From positions 1 through 38,261 of the IMG/VR virus record IMGVR_UViG_3300046723_000423: a DNA stretch of 38,261 nucleotides; one strand, 5' to 3'. Under the pieces are notes generated by a model. The model saw only the letters and a program-made list of their open reading frames with translations, did no database searches and had not been told where the DNA came from. Of the stretch, positions 37,194 through 38,261 are shown in pieces (the stretch's first letter is position 1; every line of letters begins with the position of its first letter). A program made the position numbers and the translations under genes. The stretch comes from a virus.

Positions 37194-38261
37194 AGCGCGA
37201 CATTTCTTACACCGAGCAGTCGATGCTCTTGACTTGCCAGGCTCAGTGGGACTTCAACTACGGCGGCTATCTGGCCGGCACGGCGTTGCGTTCGAAGGAG
37301 ACGCCGATCATCTTGCGCGAGGGTCGCGCTTGGGGCCGCGCGGTCGCCGCCTTCCACGCCGCTAAGGAGGATCGCCTCGACGCCGCGATCGTCGTCCTCG
37401 CCGACGCCCTCGAGGAAGACGCGACGGAGCAGCGCGAGGCCGGTTTCTATGACGCCGACGCCCATCGCGCCACGGTCGCCAAGCTGCGCGGCATCCTCGA
37501 GCAGTACGCCGCCGAAACGGTGCCGATCGCCATCGACCGCCTCGAGCACGAGCTGTTCGTCCCTCTGCCGTCGCGAACGGGCCCGGGCGACTCCAATCGC
37601 TACCGGCTGCAGGTTCTCTTCGACGGCATCCACACCGACGCCCAGGGCCGCACCTGGCTGGTCGAGTTCAAGCTGCGCGGCGAATTGTCGGCGCTCGAGC
37701 TGATCGCCAACTCGCGGCAGATCCGCTACTACGCCTGGGCCTGGCAGCGGGAGACCGGCCAGCCGGTGACCGGGGTGATCGTTGATGAGCGCTTGAACGC
37801 GATGCCGAAGCCCGCCCGCTGGGTGAAACCGCAGAAAAAAAACGACGGGATCGAGGTCAGCTTCGAGGAAGCGACAGCGCTCGGTGCTCCTCCCTCTGAG
37901 AAAGAGCAGGTCGCTAACGGCGGTCCCGAGGGCACCTTCACGGTGCGCCGTACGGTCTCCCACGCCAAGGATCAACTGACCACTCCGGAGCGGTACGTCG
38001 AGGCCTGCCAGAAAGCCAACGTCGAGCCCGAACCGGAGGCGCTCGAGCAGATCTCGGCGCGACACTGGTCTCACCGCGAGCCGGTTTTCCTGACTCCGGT
38101 CGAGATCGAGGAGTCGGGCAAGGAGCTCGTCTCCTTGGGCCGCCAGATCGCCCAGATCGACGCCGGCCAGATCTACCCCGTCCGCAACGTCAAGCCCCAG
38201 AACTGCAGGGGCTGCCGCTTCAAGGAAATCTGCAATGAACCGCAAGACACAGAGCTGGTCG
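37190..38261 (+). CDS. Cas4/RecB-like iron-sulphur nuclease, C-terminus cut by the window edge
   Basis: The frame from ATG 37190 is open to the window edge, 357 codons. The PD-(D/E)XK core has Asp145 (LFDGIH), Glu159 and Lys161 (WLVEFK) and the RecB-type QIRYY motif (Gln177/Tyr180). An early GRAWGRAVAAFH matches the family's 'GxxxHxxxE'-like helix, with His56. Four cysteines, Cys16 and a late Cys339/Cys342/Cys348 cluster, fit the 4Fe-4S site of Cas4 and AddB. Such enzymes resect DNA ends from 5' or 3'. Here it probably serves phage recombination or replication. No CRISPR array or other cas gene is in the window. Confidence 0.85.
   Translation, partial: MKRDISYTEQSMLLTCQAQWDFNYGGYLAGTALRSKETPIILREGRAWGRAVAAFHAAKEDRLDAAIVVLADALEEDATEQREAGFYDADAHRATVAKLRGILEQYAAETVPIAIDRLEHELFVPLPSRTGPGDSNRYRLQVLFDGIHTDAQGRTWLVEFKLRGELSALELIANSRQIRYYAWAWQRETGQPVTGVIVDERLNAMPKPARWVKPQKKNDGIEVSFEEATALGAPPSEKEQVANGGPEGTFTVRRTVSHAKDQLTTPERYVEACQKANVEPEPEALEQISARHWSHREPVFLTPVEIEESGKELVSLGRQIAQIDAGQIYPVRNVKPQNCRGCRFKEICNEPQDTELV

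Noticed and set aside
37190-38261. Cas4-like gene as sign of a CRISPR-Cas system
   Set aside because: No repeats, cas1 or cas2 in the window; the gene lies in a phage replication module.

Overview
This window is part of a double-stranded DNA phage or prophage genome, cut at both ends. The sequence is GC-rich, with overlapping ATGA/GTGA/TGATG gene junctions, many GTG starts, AAGGAG-type ribosome sites and TANNNT -10 boxes, including one likely leaderless gene. These features point to an actinobacterial host. The small winged-helix regulator with an arginine-rich linker is of a type I associate with Thermoleophilia/Solirubrobacterales, but that host guess is inference only. The virion genes (TerL, a roughly 740-residue portal, a scaffold, a coat protein, a connector-like protein, a beta-propeller tail hub, a collagen-like fibre and a 1432-residue internal protein) come without a tail-tube gene, tail chaperones or a tape measure. 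This suggests a short-tailed (podovirus-type) phage. An integrase gene suggests it is temperate.

Layout. (1) 1-967: three leftward genes of unknown function, the first running off the window, and a tRNA acceptor/T-arm look-alike at 492-532. (2) 968-1394: divergent intergenic region. (3) 1395-6048: rightward cluster of a HAD-type phosphatase and about a dozen small unknown genes, including a zinc-ribbon protein, a ribbon-helix-helix-like protein and a one-helix membrane protein. (4) 6045-14887: large terminase, putative decoration and fibre proteins, portal, scaffold, major capsid protein, then a strong terminator. (5) 14958-27213: decoration-like protein, connector, tail hub, collagen-like fibre, and four proteins likely to be packaged in the virion or ejected. 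(6) 27220-29824: lysis cassette (membrane/coiled-coil protein, two holin candidates, two-domain endolysin), a DUF5662-like protein and a RusA-like resolvase, closed by a second strong terminator. (7) 29825-31577: regulatory region with promoter-plus-hairpin units, two small rightward genes and a leftward regulator pair. (8) 31578-38261: single-domain tyrosine recombinase, small genes, then a replication module behind a near-consensus promoter. The module holds a winged-helix initiator with internal iterons, a DnaB-type helicase, small zinc-binding proteins and a Cas4/RecB-like nuclease cut by the window edge.

How it fits together. The regulator at 31106-31456 and the integrase are divergently transcribed across a 14-bp palindrome. 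The reverse complement of that palindrome recurs about 30 kb away, in front of the gene at 1966, and a degenerate copy covers the start of the HAD gene. This could be one regulon linking lysogeny control to the left gene cluster. The initiator gene carries three 17-bp direct repeats followed by an A-rich stretch, the arrangement seen in lambda O, so the origin is probably at about 33.8-33.95 kb.

The points most worth a second look are the shared operator, the intragenic origin, the tRNA-like element, the connector gene with no standard start codon, the catalytic-domain-only integrase and the promoter-hairpin units. I see no CRISPR array, rRNA, complete tRNA or insertion sequence. Functions come from reading translated sequence and recognising motifs; no database search was run.
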